Translations under genes and position numbers: made by a program
Notes under the pieces: generated by a model
The model's database searches: none
What the model saw: only the letters and a program-made list of their open reading frames with translations
What the model was told of the DNA's origin: nothing
Shown: in pieces, positions 15,991 through 24,208 of the stretch
Layout of the letters: each line of letters begins with the position of its first letter
How positions within the stretch are numbered: the stretch's first letter is position 1
Assembly (NCBI RefSeq): GCF_009827435.1
Contig: NZ_WTYM01000059.1
Coordinates: 1 to 64,000 of the forward strand
Reading direction: 5' to 3'
Origin: Croceibacterium salegens
Lineage (GTDB): Bacteria; Pseudomonadota; Alphaproteobacteria; Sphingomonadales; Sphingomonadaceae
DNA: 64,000 nucleotides

Positions 15991-16448
15991 GCATCGAAGC
16001 ACGTCTTTCCAAACTTGGAATCATCCTCCCGCAGGCGGCCGCTCCCGTGGCCAGCTACGTCCCCGTCGTAACCCTCGGCAATGTGGCCCATGTCTCGGGG
16101 CAGTTGCCGTTTATCGATGGAGAGCTGGTGACCGGCCGGCTGGGCGAGGATGTCGAGATGGAGCTGGGCATCCGCGCGGCGCGCGCCTGCGGGCTGATGA
16201 TCCTTGCCCAGCTCAAGGCAGCGCTCGGTTCGCTCGACAAGGTCGAACGGATCGTCAAGCTCGGCGGGTTCGTCAATTCGGCGGCCAGCTTCACCGACCA
16301 GCCCAAGGTGGTCAACGGTGCTTCGGACCTGATGGTCGACGTCTTCGGCGAGGCCGGCAAGCACGCCCGCGCGGCGGTCGGCGTGCCGGCGCTGCCACTC
16401 GGGGCGGCAGTCGAGATCGACGCCGTCGTGGCGCTTGTCACTGGTTGA
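15987..16448 (+). CDS. RidA/YjgF-family protein
   Basis: Member of the YjgF/YER057c/UK114 family, 153 residues. The start LGIILPQAAAPVASYVPVV and the motifs HVSGQLPFIDG, GLMILAQLKAALGSLDKV and the C-terminal GVPALPLGAAVEIDAVVAL are typical. The subgroup with ALPLGAAVEI at the end lacks the arginine of classical RidA deaminases (usually VARLP...VEIE), so enamine/imine deaminase activity is not certain. It is coupled to the upstream HAD gene by ATGA and overlaps the downstream GDPD gene by 14 bases. Confidence 0.85.
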   Translation: MSIEARLSKLGIILPQAAAPVASYVPVVTLGNVAHVSGQLPFIDGELVTGRLGEDVEMELGIRAARACGLMILAQLKAALGSLDKVERIVKLGGFVNSAASFTDQPKVVNGASDLMVDVFGEAGKHARAAVGVPALPLGAAVEIDAVVALVTG

Positions 16449-17211
16449 CGCCTGGTTCGCCCCGGCGCCGGATCCGGCCCGGGTCGCCTGGCTCTCCGGG
16501 CACGAATACGCCCATCGCGGCCTGCACACTTCGGCCGATGTCGAGAATTCGCCCGGCGCCTTCGCCGCGGCTATCGCCCGCGGCATGGGCATCGAATGCG
16601 ACATCCAGCTCAGCGGCGACGGGCAGGCGATGGTCTTTCACGACTGGGAGCTCGATCGGCTGACCGCGGAGACCGGGCCGGTCGCCGATCGCACCGCCGC
16701 CGAACTCGGCGCCATCGCGCTCGGCTCGTCGGGCGAGCGCATCCCGACGCTGCGCGACCTGCTCGGGCTGGTGCGCGGACGGGTGCCGCTGCTCATCGAG
16801 ATCAAGTCGCGCCGCGAAATGCGCATCGGCGCGGTCTGCCTGGCGGTGCGAAGGGTGCTCGAAGGCTATGGCGGCGAGGCGGCGATCATGAGCTTCGACC
16901 CGCGCGTCGCCGCCTGGTTCGGCCGCAACGCCCCGGGGATCGTGCGCGGGCTGGTGGTGACCGAGGAGAACGACCGGACCTTCATCGGGACGATCCGGCG
17001 CTACCTGTGGTTGTGGGACGCAAAGCCCGATTTCCTCGCCTATGACGTGCGCGACCTGCCGAGCGGCTTTGCCGCCGCGCAACGCCGCCGCGGGCTGCCG
17101 CTGCTGACATGGACGGTACGCACCCCGGCGCTGCGCCTGCTCGCCAGCCAGTTCGCCGATGCGCCGATTGCCGAGGGGGAGGGGGTCGCAAATCCCGCCC
17201 CGAATCGGTAG
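16435..17211 (+). CDS. Glycerophosphodiester phosphodiesterase
   Basis: Hydrolyses glycerophosphodiesters to glycerol-3-phosphate and an alcohol. The GDPD signature is complete: HRG at 27-29, the metal pair ECDIQLSGDG and the second catalytic His in VFHDWELDR, with IPTLRDLL and LLIEIKS. There is no signal peptide, so the enzyme is probably cytosolic. The start is a TTG inside the end of the RidA gene, the only initiator that keeps the N-terminal DAWFAP segment and the overlap architecture. Length is 258 residues. Confidence 0.88.
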   Translation: MSLVDAWFAPAPDPARVAWLSGHEYAHRGLHTSADVENSPGAFAAAIARGMGIECDIQLSGDGQAMVFHDWELDRLTAETGPVADRTAAELGAIALGSSGERIPTLRDLLGLVRGRVPLLIEIKSRREMRIGAVCLAVRRVLEGYGGEAAIMSFDPRVAAWFGRNAPGIVRGLVVTEENDRTFIGTIRRYLWLWDAKPDFLAYDVRDLPSGFAAAQRRRGLPLLTWTVRTPALRLLASQFADAPIAEGEGVANPAPNR

Positions 17212-17220
17212 TATGCCGCC

Positions 17221-18357
17221 ATGGCCGACGGCGACCTGATTGCCCGCGTAGTTCCCGGAGTAAGCGCCGTTTCGCAGGTCGAGTGGGATGCCCTCGCCGG
17301 ACCGGACAATCCCTTCGTCAGTCACGCCTTCCTCAGCGCGCTCGAGGATTCCGGCAGCGTCGGGCCGGGAACCGGGTGGAGCCCTTCGCCGATCGTCATC
17401 GAGGACGCGCGGGGCGAACTGCTCGCCGCGCTTCCTGCCTATCTCAAGGGACACAGCCAGGGCGAATACGTCTTCGACCATGCTTGGGCCGATGCCTGGC
17501 ATCGTGCCGGCGGGCACTACTACCCCAAGCTGCAAATCGCTGCGCCGTTCACACCGGCGACCGGTCCGCGCCTGCTGCTGGCCGACGAGGCCTACGCCGC
17601 TCCGCTGCTGCGCGCGGCGGAGAGCTTGTGTGCGCAGAACGGGCTCTCTTCGGCGCACGCGACCTTCATCGAACCGGCGCAGCGCCGCCTTTTCGAACGC
17701 GCCGGCTGGCTGCTGCGGAACGACATCCAGTTCCACTGGGAAAATCGCGATTACGAGAGTTTTGAGGATTTCCTAGCCGATCTGTCTTCGCGCAAGCGCA
17801 AGGACCTGCGCAAGGAACGAGCGAAGGCGCAGGAGGGGGTGGAGATCCTTCACTTTACCGGCGGCGAGATCGAGCCGGGGCATTGGGATGCGTTCTGGGA
17901 CTTCTACCAGGACACCGGCGCGCGCAAATGGGGGCAGCCCTACCTGACGCGCGAGGCCTTCGACCTGTTCGGCGAGCGGATGGGCGAGCGGATCCTGCTC
18001 GTCCTCGCCTTCATGGACGGCGCACCGATCGCCGGGGCGCTCAACTTCATCGGCGGGGAAGCGCTCTACGGCCGCTATTGGGGCTGTACCCGAGACAAGC
18101 CGTTCCTGCATTTCGAGCTGTGTTACTACCAGGCCATCGATGCCGCGATCGCACGCGGCCTCAAGCGGGTAGAGGCGGGGGCGCAGGGAGGGCACAAGCT
18201 GGCCCGCGGTTATGCGCCGGTGCAGACCTGGTCGGCGCACTGGATCGCCGACCCGGGATTTCGCGAGGCCGTGGCCGACTATCTCGAGCGCGAACGCGAA
18301 GGCGTCGCGCAGGACAGTCTTTACCTTTCCGGCCGCACGCCCTTCAAGAAGGGCTGA
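17221..18357 (+). CDS. PF04339-type (COG3146) predicted N-acyltransferase
   Basis: GNAT-fold protein of 378 residues of the FemAB-like DUF482 class. Recognised segments are WDALAGPDNPFVSHAFLSALEDSG, VFDHAWADAWHRAGGHYYPKLQIAAPFTP, LSSRKRKDLRKER and the closing LKRVEAGAQGGHKLARGYAP with THSAHW-like WSAHWI. It is cytosolic by sequence. The family is annotated as a predicted N-acyltransferase; the acceptor is unknown. It is the last gene of the DUF3572-HAD-RidA-GDPD run. A GNAT-fold enzyme N-acylates sphinganine in Caulobacter, but this family also occurs where no sphingolipids are made, so I do not assign that role. Confidence 0.8.
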   Translation: MADGDLIARVVPGVSAVSQVEWDALAGPDNPFVSHAFLSALEDSGSVGPGTGWSPSPIVIEDARGELLAALPAYLKGHSQGEYVFDHAWADAWHRAGGHYYPKLQIAAPFTPATGPRLLLADEAYAAPLLRAAESLCAQNGLSSAHATFIEPAQRRLFERAGWLLRNDIQFHWENRDYESFEDFLADLSSRKRKDLRKERAKAQEGVEILHFTGGEIEPGHWDAFWDFYQDTGARKWGQPYLTREAFDLFGERMGERILLVLAFMDGAPIAGALNFIGGEALYGRYWGCTRDKPFLHFELCYYQAIDAAIARGLKRVEAGAQGGHKLARGYAPVQTWSAHWIADPGFREAVADYLEREREGVAQDSLYLSGRTPFKKG

Positions 18358-18363
18358 GCGCCA

Positions 18364-18696
18364 TCAGGCAGCGCGGCGAGCACCTTCGCTGAGCCATTCG
18401 CGGGCCCGGCGCTGGGCTTCGGCGATTTCGCGAGCGGTCATTTCGTCGGAAATGTCGGCGCGGCACCAGGCGGCTTCCTCGTGACCGCGCGAGGCGGCGA
18501 GGTTGAACCACTTGTGCGCTTCGATCATGTCGACGCCGGCGCCATGGCTGCCGGTCGAGAACGCCACCCCGAGATCGTAGTAGGCGGAAAGGTCGCCCCG
18601 GGCCGCGGCGGAAAGGCACTTGGCCAGGAACAGGTTGACGACCGGAAAGTCGTCGGCGTGGATTTCGGCAACCCCTTCAATCTTGGTCAGCTTCAT
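18364..18696 (-). CDS. Small Sel1-repeat protein
   Basis: Protein of 110 residues containing Sel1-like repeats, seen as AARGDLSAYYDLGVAFSTGSHGAGVDMIEAHKWFNLAASRGHEEAAWCRA. Sel1 repeats are helical protein-interaction modules. No signal peptide or membrane segment is present. It is convergent with the N-acyltransferase gene, ending seven bases from it, and its promoter lies in the long intergenic region before dksA. Function is unknown. Confidence 0.78.
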   Translation of the reverse strand: MKLTKIEGVAEIHADDFPVVNLFLAKCLSAAARGDLSAYYDLGVAFSTGSHGAGVDMIEAHKWFNLAASRGHEEAAWCRADISDEMTAREIAEAQRRAREWLSEGARRAA

Positions 18697-19002
18697 GACC
18701 TACCCCCTGATGCCGGCAGCGCATTCGCCGCGCGGCTTCGATGGAGGCAGGTTCCTCCCGCCGCCTAAAAAAATGGTTAACGGGCCGGCAAAAAAGTTAA
18801 CCGGCGCATTTACCATCGAAATCCGCCTCGTTCGGGCAACCTTAAGGATTCGGTGGCTAACTGCCACCATTGCCGCTTGTGCGGACTCCGCGAGGTCCGT
18901 ATAGGCGCGCCATCTGGTCCATCGGGTACATGGGCAAGGGGGCGGCGGCAGGTCGATTTGTCGTGCGTTCGAGGGTAAGTATCCAACCGGAGAATATCGC
19001 AG
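18697..19002. other. Structured divergent promoter region upstream of dksA
   Basis: This 306-base gap has no gene. It holds an A-run, a dyad at 18775-18802 (listed separately), a tight hairpin GGTGGC-taact-GCCACC at 18852-18868, and a second hairpin CGGAC...GTCCG at 18881-18898. The two hairpins lie in what would be the dksA leader. GGAGA precedes the dksA ATG at a good distance. No ORF, tRNA-like cloverleaf or repeat is apparent. Confidence 0.5.
18775..18802. promoter_or_regulatory. GGTTAAC / GTTAACC dyad between the Sel1 gene and dksA
   Basis: GGTTAAC (18775-18781) and GTTAACC (18796-18802) form a perfect inverted repeat with a 14-base spacer. TTAA(C) is the core of CtrA half-sites, but the spacing is not the TTAA-N7-TTAA of a full CtrA box. 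It is a candidate operator for one or both divergent genes. Confidence 0.4.
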
Positions 19003-19461
19003 ATGGCGTCTGTAATGGGTGACGACATCGACATCCTCGCCAAGGCCAAGCGGGCCCTGGATGCGGATTACACCCCCAGCGACGACGACGAATACATGTC
19101 GCCCCGGCAGCTGAACTATTTCCGGGTGCTGCTGCTCGAATGGAAGAAATCCATCCTCACCGCATCGGAATTCACCCTGCAGTCGCTGCAGGACGGCCCG
19201 ATCCGCGAACCCGATCTCAACGACCGGGCCTCGAGCGAAACGGATTGGGGCATCGAGCTCCGGACCCGCGACCGGCAGCGCAAGCTCATCGCCAAGATCG
19301 ATTCAGCGCTGCGTCGCATCGACGAGGGCGAATACGGCTGGTGCGAGGTGACCGGCGAACCGATCGGCATCAATCGTCTGATCGCCCGCCCGATCGCCAC
19401 CATGACCGTCGAGGCGCAGCAGGCGCACGAACGGCGCGAAAAGATTTCGCGCGACGACTGA
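19003..19461 (+). CDS. dksA: RNA polymerase-binding factor DksA with degenerate zinc finger
   Basis: Stringent-response cofactor of 152 residues that enters the RNA polymerase secondary channel. The coiled-coil tip carries the acidic motif DLNDRAS (D71, D74, A76), needed for activity. The globular domain reads YGWCEVTGEPIGINRLIARPIAT and keeps only one of the four zinc cysteines (C114), as in many alphaproteobacterial DksA proteins. The N-terminus has the family segment YMSPRQLNYFRVLLLEWKKSIL. Zinc-independent function is therefore expected. Its own promoter region with hairpins lies upstream, and a PilZ gene follows. Confidence 0.92.
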   Translation: MASVMGDDIDILAKAKRALDADYTPSDDDEYMSPRQLNYFRVLLLEWKKSILTASEFTLQSLQDGPIREPDLNDRASSETDWGIELRTRDRQRKLIAKIDSALRRIDEGEYGWCEVTGEPIGINRLIARPIATMTVEAQQAHERREKISRDD

Positions 19462-19537
19462 CCCATTCCGGGACGGTTCGCGCAAAATCCGCTTTCCGTT
19501 AAGAGCCTGATAACCAAGGGCGGCGAATAAGCCGTGC

Positions 19538-19969
19538 ATGGAATTGCGCGCGCGTCCGGCGAGCGCAGCCGTCCGTCAAACAGGGGCTCCGAAGCGACCG
19601 ATGAGCAGTGTCGAAACACGTCAGGTAGAACGCGACAGCCTGTTGCTGATCGCCGATGTTCGTATCGACGGGGGCGAAAAGAGCCACCGCGTCAAGGTGC
19701 GCAACCTGTCGTCGGGCGGCATGATGGCGGAAGCCGAACTTAAGGTCGCGCGCGGCGCGCTGGTGACGGTGGAATTGCGCAATATCGGTGCGGTCGAAGG
19801 CTCGATCGCCTGGATCGAAGGCAGCCGCTTCGGCATCGCCTTCGTCGAGGAAATCGACCCCAAGCTGGCGCGCGCTCCGGTCGGCACCTCCGGCGGTGAC
19901 CTGGCCAGCCCGCGCTTCACCCGCACGGCCATCGACAAGGCCGAACCGGGCAAGCTCCGCGCGATCTGA
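19538..19969 (+). CDS. PilZ-domain protein
   Basis: PilZ fold, a cyclic di-GMP-binding or related module. The region from RDSLLLIADVRI through KVRNLSSGGMMAEAE, GSIAWIEGSRFGIAF covers the beta-barrel. The second c-di-GMP motif is well kept (NLSSGGMMAE resembles D/NxSxxG), and the first (RxxxR) may correspond to RQVERDS. An alternative ATG at 19601 (MSSVETRQVERD) would remove 21 poorly conserved residues, and neither has a strong ribosome site. The protein is cytosolic, 143 or 122 residues. Binding of c-di-GMP is plausible but unproven. Confidence 0.82.
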   Translation: MELRARPASAAVRQTGAPKRPMSSVETRQVERDSLLLIADVRIDGGEKSHRVKVRNLSSGGMMAEAELKVARGALVTVELRNIGAVEGSIAWIEGSRFGIAFVEEIDPKLARAPVGTSGGDLASPRFTRTAIDKAEPGKLRAI

Positions 19970-20007
19970 CCTTTCGCCGCGGGTGCCGACGTCCTAGGGA
20001 CTGCGGC

Positions 20008-21483
20008 ATGCGAGGACGGGATTTCCTGCTTACTTTCCTCGGCTGCATGACGCTTGCCGGGTGCGGCAGCGGCAACAGCGGCCCGCTCGGCGTCGCCTTC
20101 ATCGACAACGGCCAGAACCTGTTCGCCAGCGGCGTGCGGCTGTCGCCGGGCGGCCAGACGGTGCGCGCGGCTACCTCGACCGGGCTCGTCTCGCTCGACG
20201 AGAAGGGCGAAATCGTCCCCGCGCTCGCCGACCGCTGGATCGTCGCCGACGAGGGGCGCAGCTACATCTTCCGCCTGCGCGACGGGAAATGGCCCGACGG
20301 CACCGATCTTACAGGGGAGCGGGCGCGCGACAGCCTGCGGCAGGTCATTCGCAGCCTGCGAGGCACCTCGCTGGGCCTCGACCTCGCCCCGATCAGCGAC
20401 GTCAGGGCCATGGCCGGGCGCGTGGTGGAAATCCGCCTGAGCACGCCGATGCCCGATTTCCTGCGCCTGCTGGCGCAGCCCGAACTGGCCCTGTCGCACG
20501 GCGGGGACGCGACGGGCGAGATGATCCTCAAGCGCAGCGGGGACAAGGGCGGACAGGGCGACCTCACCTTCAAGCCGCCCGAAGAGCGCGGCCTGCCCGA
20601 GGACGAAGAATGGCGCGACCGGGTCCGCCCGCTGGCGCTGACGGCGCTCAATTTCGATCAGGCTCTCGAAGCCTTCGAGGACGGAACCGTCGATGTCGTG
20701 CTCGGCGGACGGATCGGCGGCTGGCCGCGGGCCGAACCGGGACCGCTGTCGCGCGGGACCCGGCGGATCGACCCGGCGATCGGGCTGTTCGGCCTGCAGG
20801 TCAGGAACGCCAACGGGTTTCTCGGCCGGCAGGAGAATCGCGAGGCGCTGGCCATGGCGCTCGACCGCCCCGCGCTGCTTGCGGCCTTCAACATCAGCGG
20901 CTGGATCCCGACCACGCGGATCGTCCCGCTGGCGTTCGCAGCACCGGGCGCAACCGAGCGCTGGGCCGGGATCGATATCGACGACCTGCGCGGCGCGGCG
21001 CGGCGTCGCGTCGCAGGATGGGTCGGCGGCATTGGAAACGGCGAAACACCGGTCCTGCGCATCGCCCTCGCCAACGAACCGGGCAACGCGGCGCTGTTCA
21101 ACGAAATCGCCAGCCAGTGGAAGGAGATCGGCGTCGTCCTCGAACGCACCGAGCCGGGCAAACCGGCGGACCTCGAACTGGTCGACCAGGTCGCGCGCTA
21201 TGCCGAGGCGCGCTGGTTCCTCAACCAGTTCAACTGCACCCTGCGGCGCGGCCTCTGTTCGTCCGATGCAGACGGCGAGGTGGCCATGGCGCTGGTCGCC
21301 GAAACGGCGGAAGACCGCGGCGCGGCGCTGGCCCGGGCCGAGGCCAAGCTGACCGCCGTCGACGCCTATATCCCGATTGCCATGCCGCTGCGCTGGTCGC
21401 TGGTGCGCGGCGACGTCACCGGATACGCCGCCAACCAATGGGCCTGGCATCCCTTGCCGCCGCTGGCGACGATACCCAAGTAA
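20008..21483 (+). CDS. Orphan SBP_bac_5-type solute-binding lipoprotein
   Basis: Extracytoplasmic protein of 491 residues of the peptide/opine-binding type. The lipobox is MTLAGC near residue 18. The family core is visible as TSTGLVSLDEKGEIVPALADRWIVADEGRSYIFRLRDGKWPDG, followed by long periplasmic segments ending in the DAYIPIAMPLRWSLVR segment that lines the ligand cleft. No permease or ATPase genes of an ABC importer adjoin it, so it either serves a remote transporter or has a non-transport role. The N-terminus begins MRGRDFLLTFLGCM, a lipoprotein signal. Confidence 0.8.
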   Translation: MRGRDFLLTFLGCMTLAGCGSGNSGPLGVAFIDNGQNLFASGVRLSPGGQTVRAATSTGLVSLDEKGEIVPALADRWIVADEGRSYIFRLRDGKWPDGTDLTGERARDSLRQVIRSLRGTSLGLDLAPISDVRAMAGRVVEIRLSTPMPDFLRLLAQPELALSHGGDATGEMILKRSGDKGGQGDLTFKPPEERGLPEDEEWRDRVRPLALTALNFDQALEAFEDGTVDVVLGGRIGGWPRAEPGPLSRGTRRIDPAIGLFGLQVRNANGFLGRQENREALAMALDRPALLAAFNISGWIPTTRIVPLAFAAPGATERWAGIDIDDLRGAARRRVAGWVGGIGNGETPVLRIALANEPGNAALFNEIASQWKEIGVVLERTEPGKPADLELVDQVARYAEARWFLNQFNCTLRRGLCSSDADGEVAMALVAETAEDRGAALARAEAKLTAVDAYIPIAMPLRWSLVRGDVTGYAANQWAWHPLPPLATIPK

Positions 21484-21502
21484 CCCTCGAGAGGAGGGCC
21501 CC

Positions 21503-21961
21503 ATGGACCCCGTCGAGACCTACGTTCCGTCCCGCGGCCAGGGCAATGCCCAGGCAGAACGCCTGCGCGCGATGGCGGCCGACCTGCCGCTGGGCACCGA
21601 TCCGGTCAGTGTCCGCGCTCGGATCGAGGCGATGGAGCGGCTTCTGGAACGCGGTTTCACCGTTCCCGGTACCAGCTACCAGTTCGGGCTCGACGCAGTC
21701 GTCGGCCTGATCCCGGTGATCGGCGACTTCATCGGTGCCGCGCTTGGCGCCTGGCTGGTGTGGGAGGCCAAGAACCTCGGCATGCCGAGGTGGAAGCTGT
21801 GGCGGATGATGGGCAACGTCGGATTCGACACCGCGATCGGCTTCGTGCCGCTGGCCGGCGACGCGCTCGACTTCCTGTTCCGCTCGAACACGCGCAACCT
21901 CAGGATCGTCAAGAAGCACCTCGACAAATACCACCCGCAGACCCGCGTGATCGATCAGTAG
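21503..21961 (+). CDS. DUF4112 membrane protein
   Basis: Small membrane protein of 152 residues. The DUF4112 core spans most of it: FTVPGTSYQFGLDAVVGLIPVIGDFIGAALGAWLVWEA then FDTAIGFVPLAGDALDFLFRSNTRN. Two similar hydrophobic GLIPVIGD / GFVPLAGD segments suggest two re-entrant or membrane helices. The ATG at 21503 follows a strong GAGGAGG. It starts 19 bases after the solute-binding gene, so cotranscription is likely. The in-frame ORF upstream of this ATG overlaps coding sequence in another frame and is ignored. Function is unknown. Confidence 0.85.
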   Translation: MDPVETYVPSRGQGNAQAERLRAMAADLPLGTDPVSVRARIEAMERLLERGFTVPGTSYQFGLDAVVGLIPVIGDFIGAALGAWLVWEAKNLGMPRWKLWRMMGNVGFDTAIGFVPLAGDALDFLFRSNTRNLRIVKKHLDKYHPQTRVIDQ

Positions 21962-21984
21962 CGGCAGATGGGCACCTGACCGCT

Positions 21985-22082
21985 CGTCATTGCGAGCGGC
22001 CGCAGGCCGCGCGGCCATCCAGTGCGGCACTGTACCGCCCCTGGATTGCTTCCCCCGGCTCATGGCCGGGCTCGCAATGACG
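21985..22082. repeat. 98-bp intergenic palindromic repeat (CGTCATTGCGAGC type)
   Basis: CGTCATTGCGAGC (21985-21997) and its exact complement GCTCGCAATGACG (22070-22082) bound a GC-rich interior that also holds a second inverted pair (ATCCAG / CTGGAT). The GTCATTGCGAGC arm with an inner GGATTGCTTC is a recognisable dispersed element type in several proteobacteria, probably a REP- or MITE-like sequence. Only one copy is in the window. It fills the gap between DUF4112 and kynA. Confidence 0.75.
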
Positions 22083-22128
22083 AAGAGAGTGGTTTCGCTG
22101 GATACGATTTGCGCCCTATAGGCCTTCC

Positions 22129-22920
22129 ATGGCCGCAGACGTCACCTACTCAAGCTACCTCGATCTCGACCGCATCCTCGCCGCGCAGCACCCGGCCTCG
22201 GGGGCGCACGACGAGCTGCTGTTCATCGTCGTCCACCAGGCGAGCGAGCTGTGGCTCAAGCTGTGCCTGCACGAACTCACCGCTGCGCGCGCGCTCATCG
22301 CGGCGGACGACCTCAGCCCGGCGTTCAAGATGCTCGCCCGCGTCTCCCGGGCGCAGGGGCAGCTGATCTCGAGTTGGGACGTGCTCAGCACGATGACCCC
22401 ACACGACTATTCCACCGTCCGTCCGCACCTCGGCAATTCGAGCGGTTTCCAGTCCGCGCAGTACCGGCTGATGGAATTCATGATGGGCGGGCGCAATCCC
22501 GACATGGTGACGATGCACGAAGCGACGCCCGAGGTGGCCGCCGAGCTCCGCGCCGAACTCGCCCGGCCGAGCCTCTACGACGAGGTCGTGCGCCTGCTCG
22601 CGAGGCGCGGCTTTGCCATCCCGGCCGATGTGCTCGAACGCGGGCTCGACCGTCCGCACGAGGCGAACGATGCGATCACCGCGGCCTGGGCGCAGGTCTA
22701 TCGCGATCCCGACAAGTACTGGGACCTCTACGAGCTGGCCGAAAAGCTGGTCGACCTCGAATACCATTTCCAGCGCTGGCGCTTCGGGCACCTGAAGACT
22801 GTGGAGCGGATCATCGGCTTCAAGCGCGGCACCGGCGGTACGGCGGGCGTGCCCTACCTCGAAGCGGTGCTGAAGAAGGGCTTCTTCCCCGAGCTACTGG
22901 CGGTGAGGACCGAGATTTGA
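22129..22920 (+). CDS. kynA: Tryptophan 2,3-dioxygenase
   Basis: Haem enzyme that opens the indole ring of tryptophan to N-formylkynurenine, the entry to the kynurenine pathway. The 263 residues show TYSSYLDLDRILAAQHPAS, HDELLFIVVHQASELWLKL (haem and substrate region), SSGFQSAQYR, and the C-terminal RFGHLKTVERIIGFKRGTGGTAGVPYL. All are conserved in bacterial TDO. kynU follows 64 bases downstream, separated by a dispersed repeat. The kynB formamidase is not in the window. Confidence 0.95.
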   Translation: MAADVTYSSYLDLDRILAAQHPASGAHDELLFIVVHQASELWLKLCLHELTAARALIAADDLSPAFKMLARVSRAQGQLISSWDVLSTMTPHDYSTVRPHLGNSSGFQSAQYRLMEFMMGGRNPDMVTMHEATPEVAAELRAELARPSLYDEVVRLLARRGFAIPADVLERGLDRPHEANDAITAAWAQVYRDPDKYWDLYELAEKLVDLEYHFQRWRFGHLKTVERIIGFKRGTGGTAGVPYLEAVLKKGFFPELLAVRTEI

Positions 22921-22940
22921 GCGGCCCTGACCAACAGCCG

Positions 22941-22967
22941 CTCGCCCTTCGACAAGCTCAGGGTGAG
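22941..22967. repeat. Short dispersed stem-loop repeat (CCTTCGACAAGCTCAGG type)
   Basis: CTCGCCCT and AGGGTGAG flank TCGACAAGCTC and can form an eight-pair stem with one G-U pair. This is the common bacterial dispersed repeat containing CTTCGACAAGCTCAGG. It lies between kynA and kynU. A related copy is at 26481-26506. Confidence 0.7.
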
Positions 22968-22984
22968 CGGGATAGGTTGTGCTA

Positions 22985-24208
22985 ATGGCATCTCTCGCCG
23001 AAGCCCGCGCGCTCGACGATGCCGATCCGCTGGCCGGTTACCGCCGCCAGTTCGCGATCCCGCCGGGGCTCGTCTACCTCGACGGCAACTCGCTCGGCGC
23101 GCTGCCGCTCGGCACCGCGGCGCGGCTCGGCGAGGTGGTGCGCAAGGAGTGGGGTGAGGGGCTGGTCCGCTCGTGGAACGACGCGCACTGGATCGAGGCG
23201 CCGCGCCGCATCGGAGCGATAATCGCCCCGCTGATCGGCGCGCAGCCGGGCGAGGTGATCGCCTGCGATTCGACCAGCGTGAACCTGTTCAAGCTGATCT
23301 CCGCCGCGCTACTCATGCGGTCCGGGCGAAAGGTCGTGCTGAGCGAGCCGGGCAACTTCCCGACCGACCTCTACATGATCGCCGGGCTGGAGGCGCAAGG
23401 CCTTGCCGAGCGGCGGCTGGCCGAACGCGGGGGGCTGGAGGCGGCGCTCGACGAGGACGTCGCGCTGCTGCTGCTGACCCACGTCCATTACAAGACCGGC
23501 GCGATGCACGACATGGCGGCACTGACCAAGGCGGCGCACGATGCCGGGGCGCTGGTGCTGTGGGACTTGTCACACAGCGCCGGCGCGGTGCCGGTGGATC
23601 TCAACGGCTGCGAGGCCGATCTCGCCGTGGGTTGCGGCTACAAGTACCTGAATGGCGGCCCCGGCGCTCCCGCATTCACCTATGTGGCACAAAGACACCA
23701 TGACGCCATCCTCCAGCCGCTGACCGGCTGGATGGGCCACGCCGCCCCCTTCGCCTTCACCGACGACTATGCCCCTGCGCCCGGCATTGAGCGGATGCTG
23801 ACCGGCACCCCGCCGATCCTCGGCCTCGCCGCGCTGGAGGTCGGTGTCGCGCAGATCGCCGAAATCGGCATCGACCGGCTGGTCGCCAAGTCACGCGCGC
23901 TGGGCGCGTTCCTGCGCGCCGCCATGGCCCGTTTCGCGCCCGATCTCGAATGCGTCAGCCCGGGCGACCCGGCGGCACGCGGCAGCCAGCTCTCGTTCCG
24001 CCACCCGGAAGCCTATGCGCTGAGCCAGGCCCTGATCGCCCGCGGTGTGATCGGCGACTTCCGCGATCCCGACATCCTGCGCTTCGGCCTTGCCCCGGCC
24101 TACATCCGCTTCGAAGACTGCTGGCACGCCGCCGAGGCCCTCGGCGAGGTACTGGCGAGCGGGGAGTGGAAGCGCGAGGAATTCAGGCAGCGGGCGGTGG
24201 TTACCTAA
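22985..24208 (+). CDS. kynU: Kynureninase
   Basis: PLP enzyme cleaving kynurenine to anthranilate and alanine. The 407 residues carry VYLDGNSLGALP at the N-terminus, LTHVHYKTGAMHDM, the cofactor Asp region VLWDLSHSAGAVPVDL and the lysine-bearing GCGYKYLNGGPGAPAF (Schiff-base Lys in YKY). The start is the ATG at 22985; a GTG two codons earlier is possible. With kynA it converts tryptophan to anthranilate. The 3' end overlaps a convergent hypothetical gene by eight bases. Confidence 0.94.
   Translation: MASLAEARALDDADPLAGYRRQFAIPPGLVYLDGNSLGALPLGTAARLGEVVRKEWGEGLVRSWNDAHWIEAPRRIGAIIAPLIGAQPGEVIACDSTSVNLFKLISAALLMRSGRKVVLSEPGNFPTDLYMIAGLEAQGLAERRLAERGGLEAALDEDVALLLLTHVHYKTGAMHDMAALTKAAHDAGALVLWDLSHSAGAVPVDLNGCEADLAVGCGYKYLNGGPGAPAFTYVAQRHHDAILQPLTGWMGHAAPFAFTDDYAPAPGIERMLTGTPPILGLAALEVGVAQIAEIGIDRLVAKSRALGAFLRAAMARFAPDLECVSPGDPAARGSQLSFRHPEAYALSQALIARGVIGDFRDPDILRFGLAPAYIRFEDCWHAAEALGEVLASGEWKREEFRQRAVVT

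Noticed and set aside
19003-19461. DksA as a damaged gene because three zinc cysteines are missing
   Set aside because: Loss of these cysteines is common in alphaproteobacterial DksA, and the coiled-coil tip motif is intact, so the gene is taken as functional.
19621-21504. 627-codon open frame antisense to the PilZ and solute-binding genes
   Set aside because: It spans two real plus-strand genes and its translation has no family resemblance; a composition artefact.
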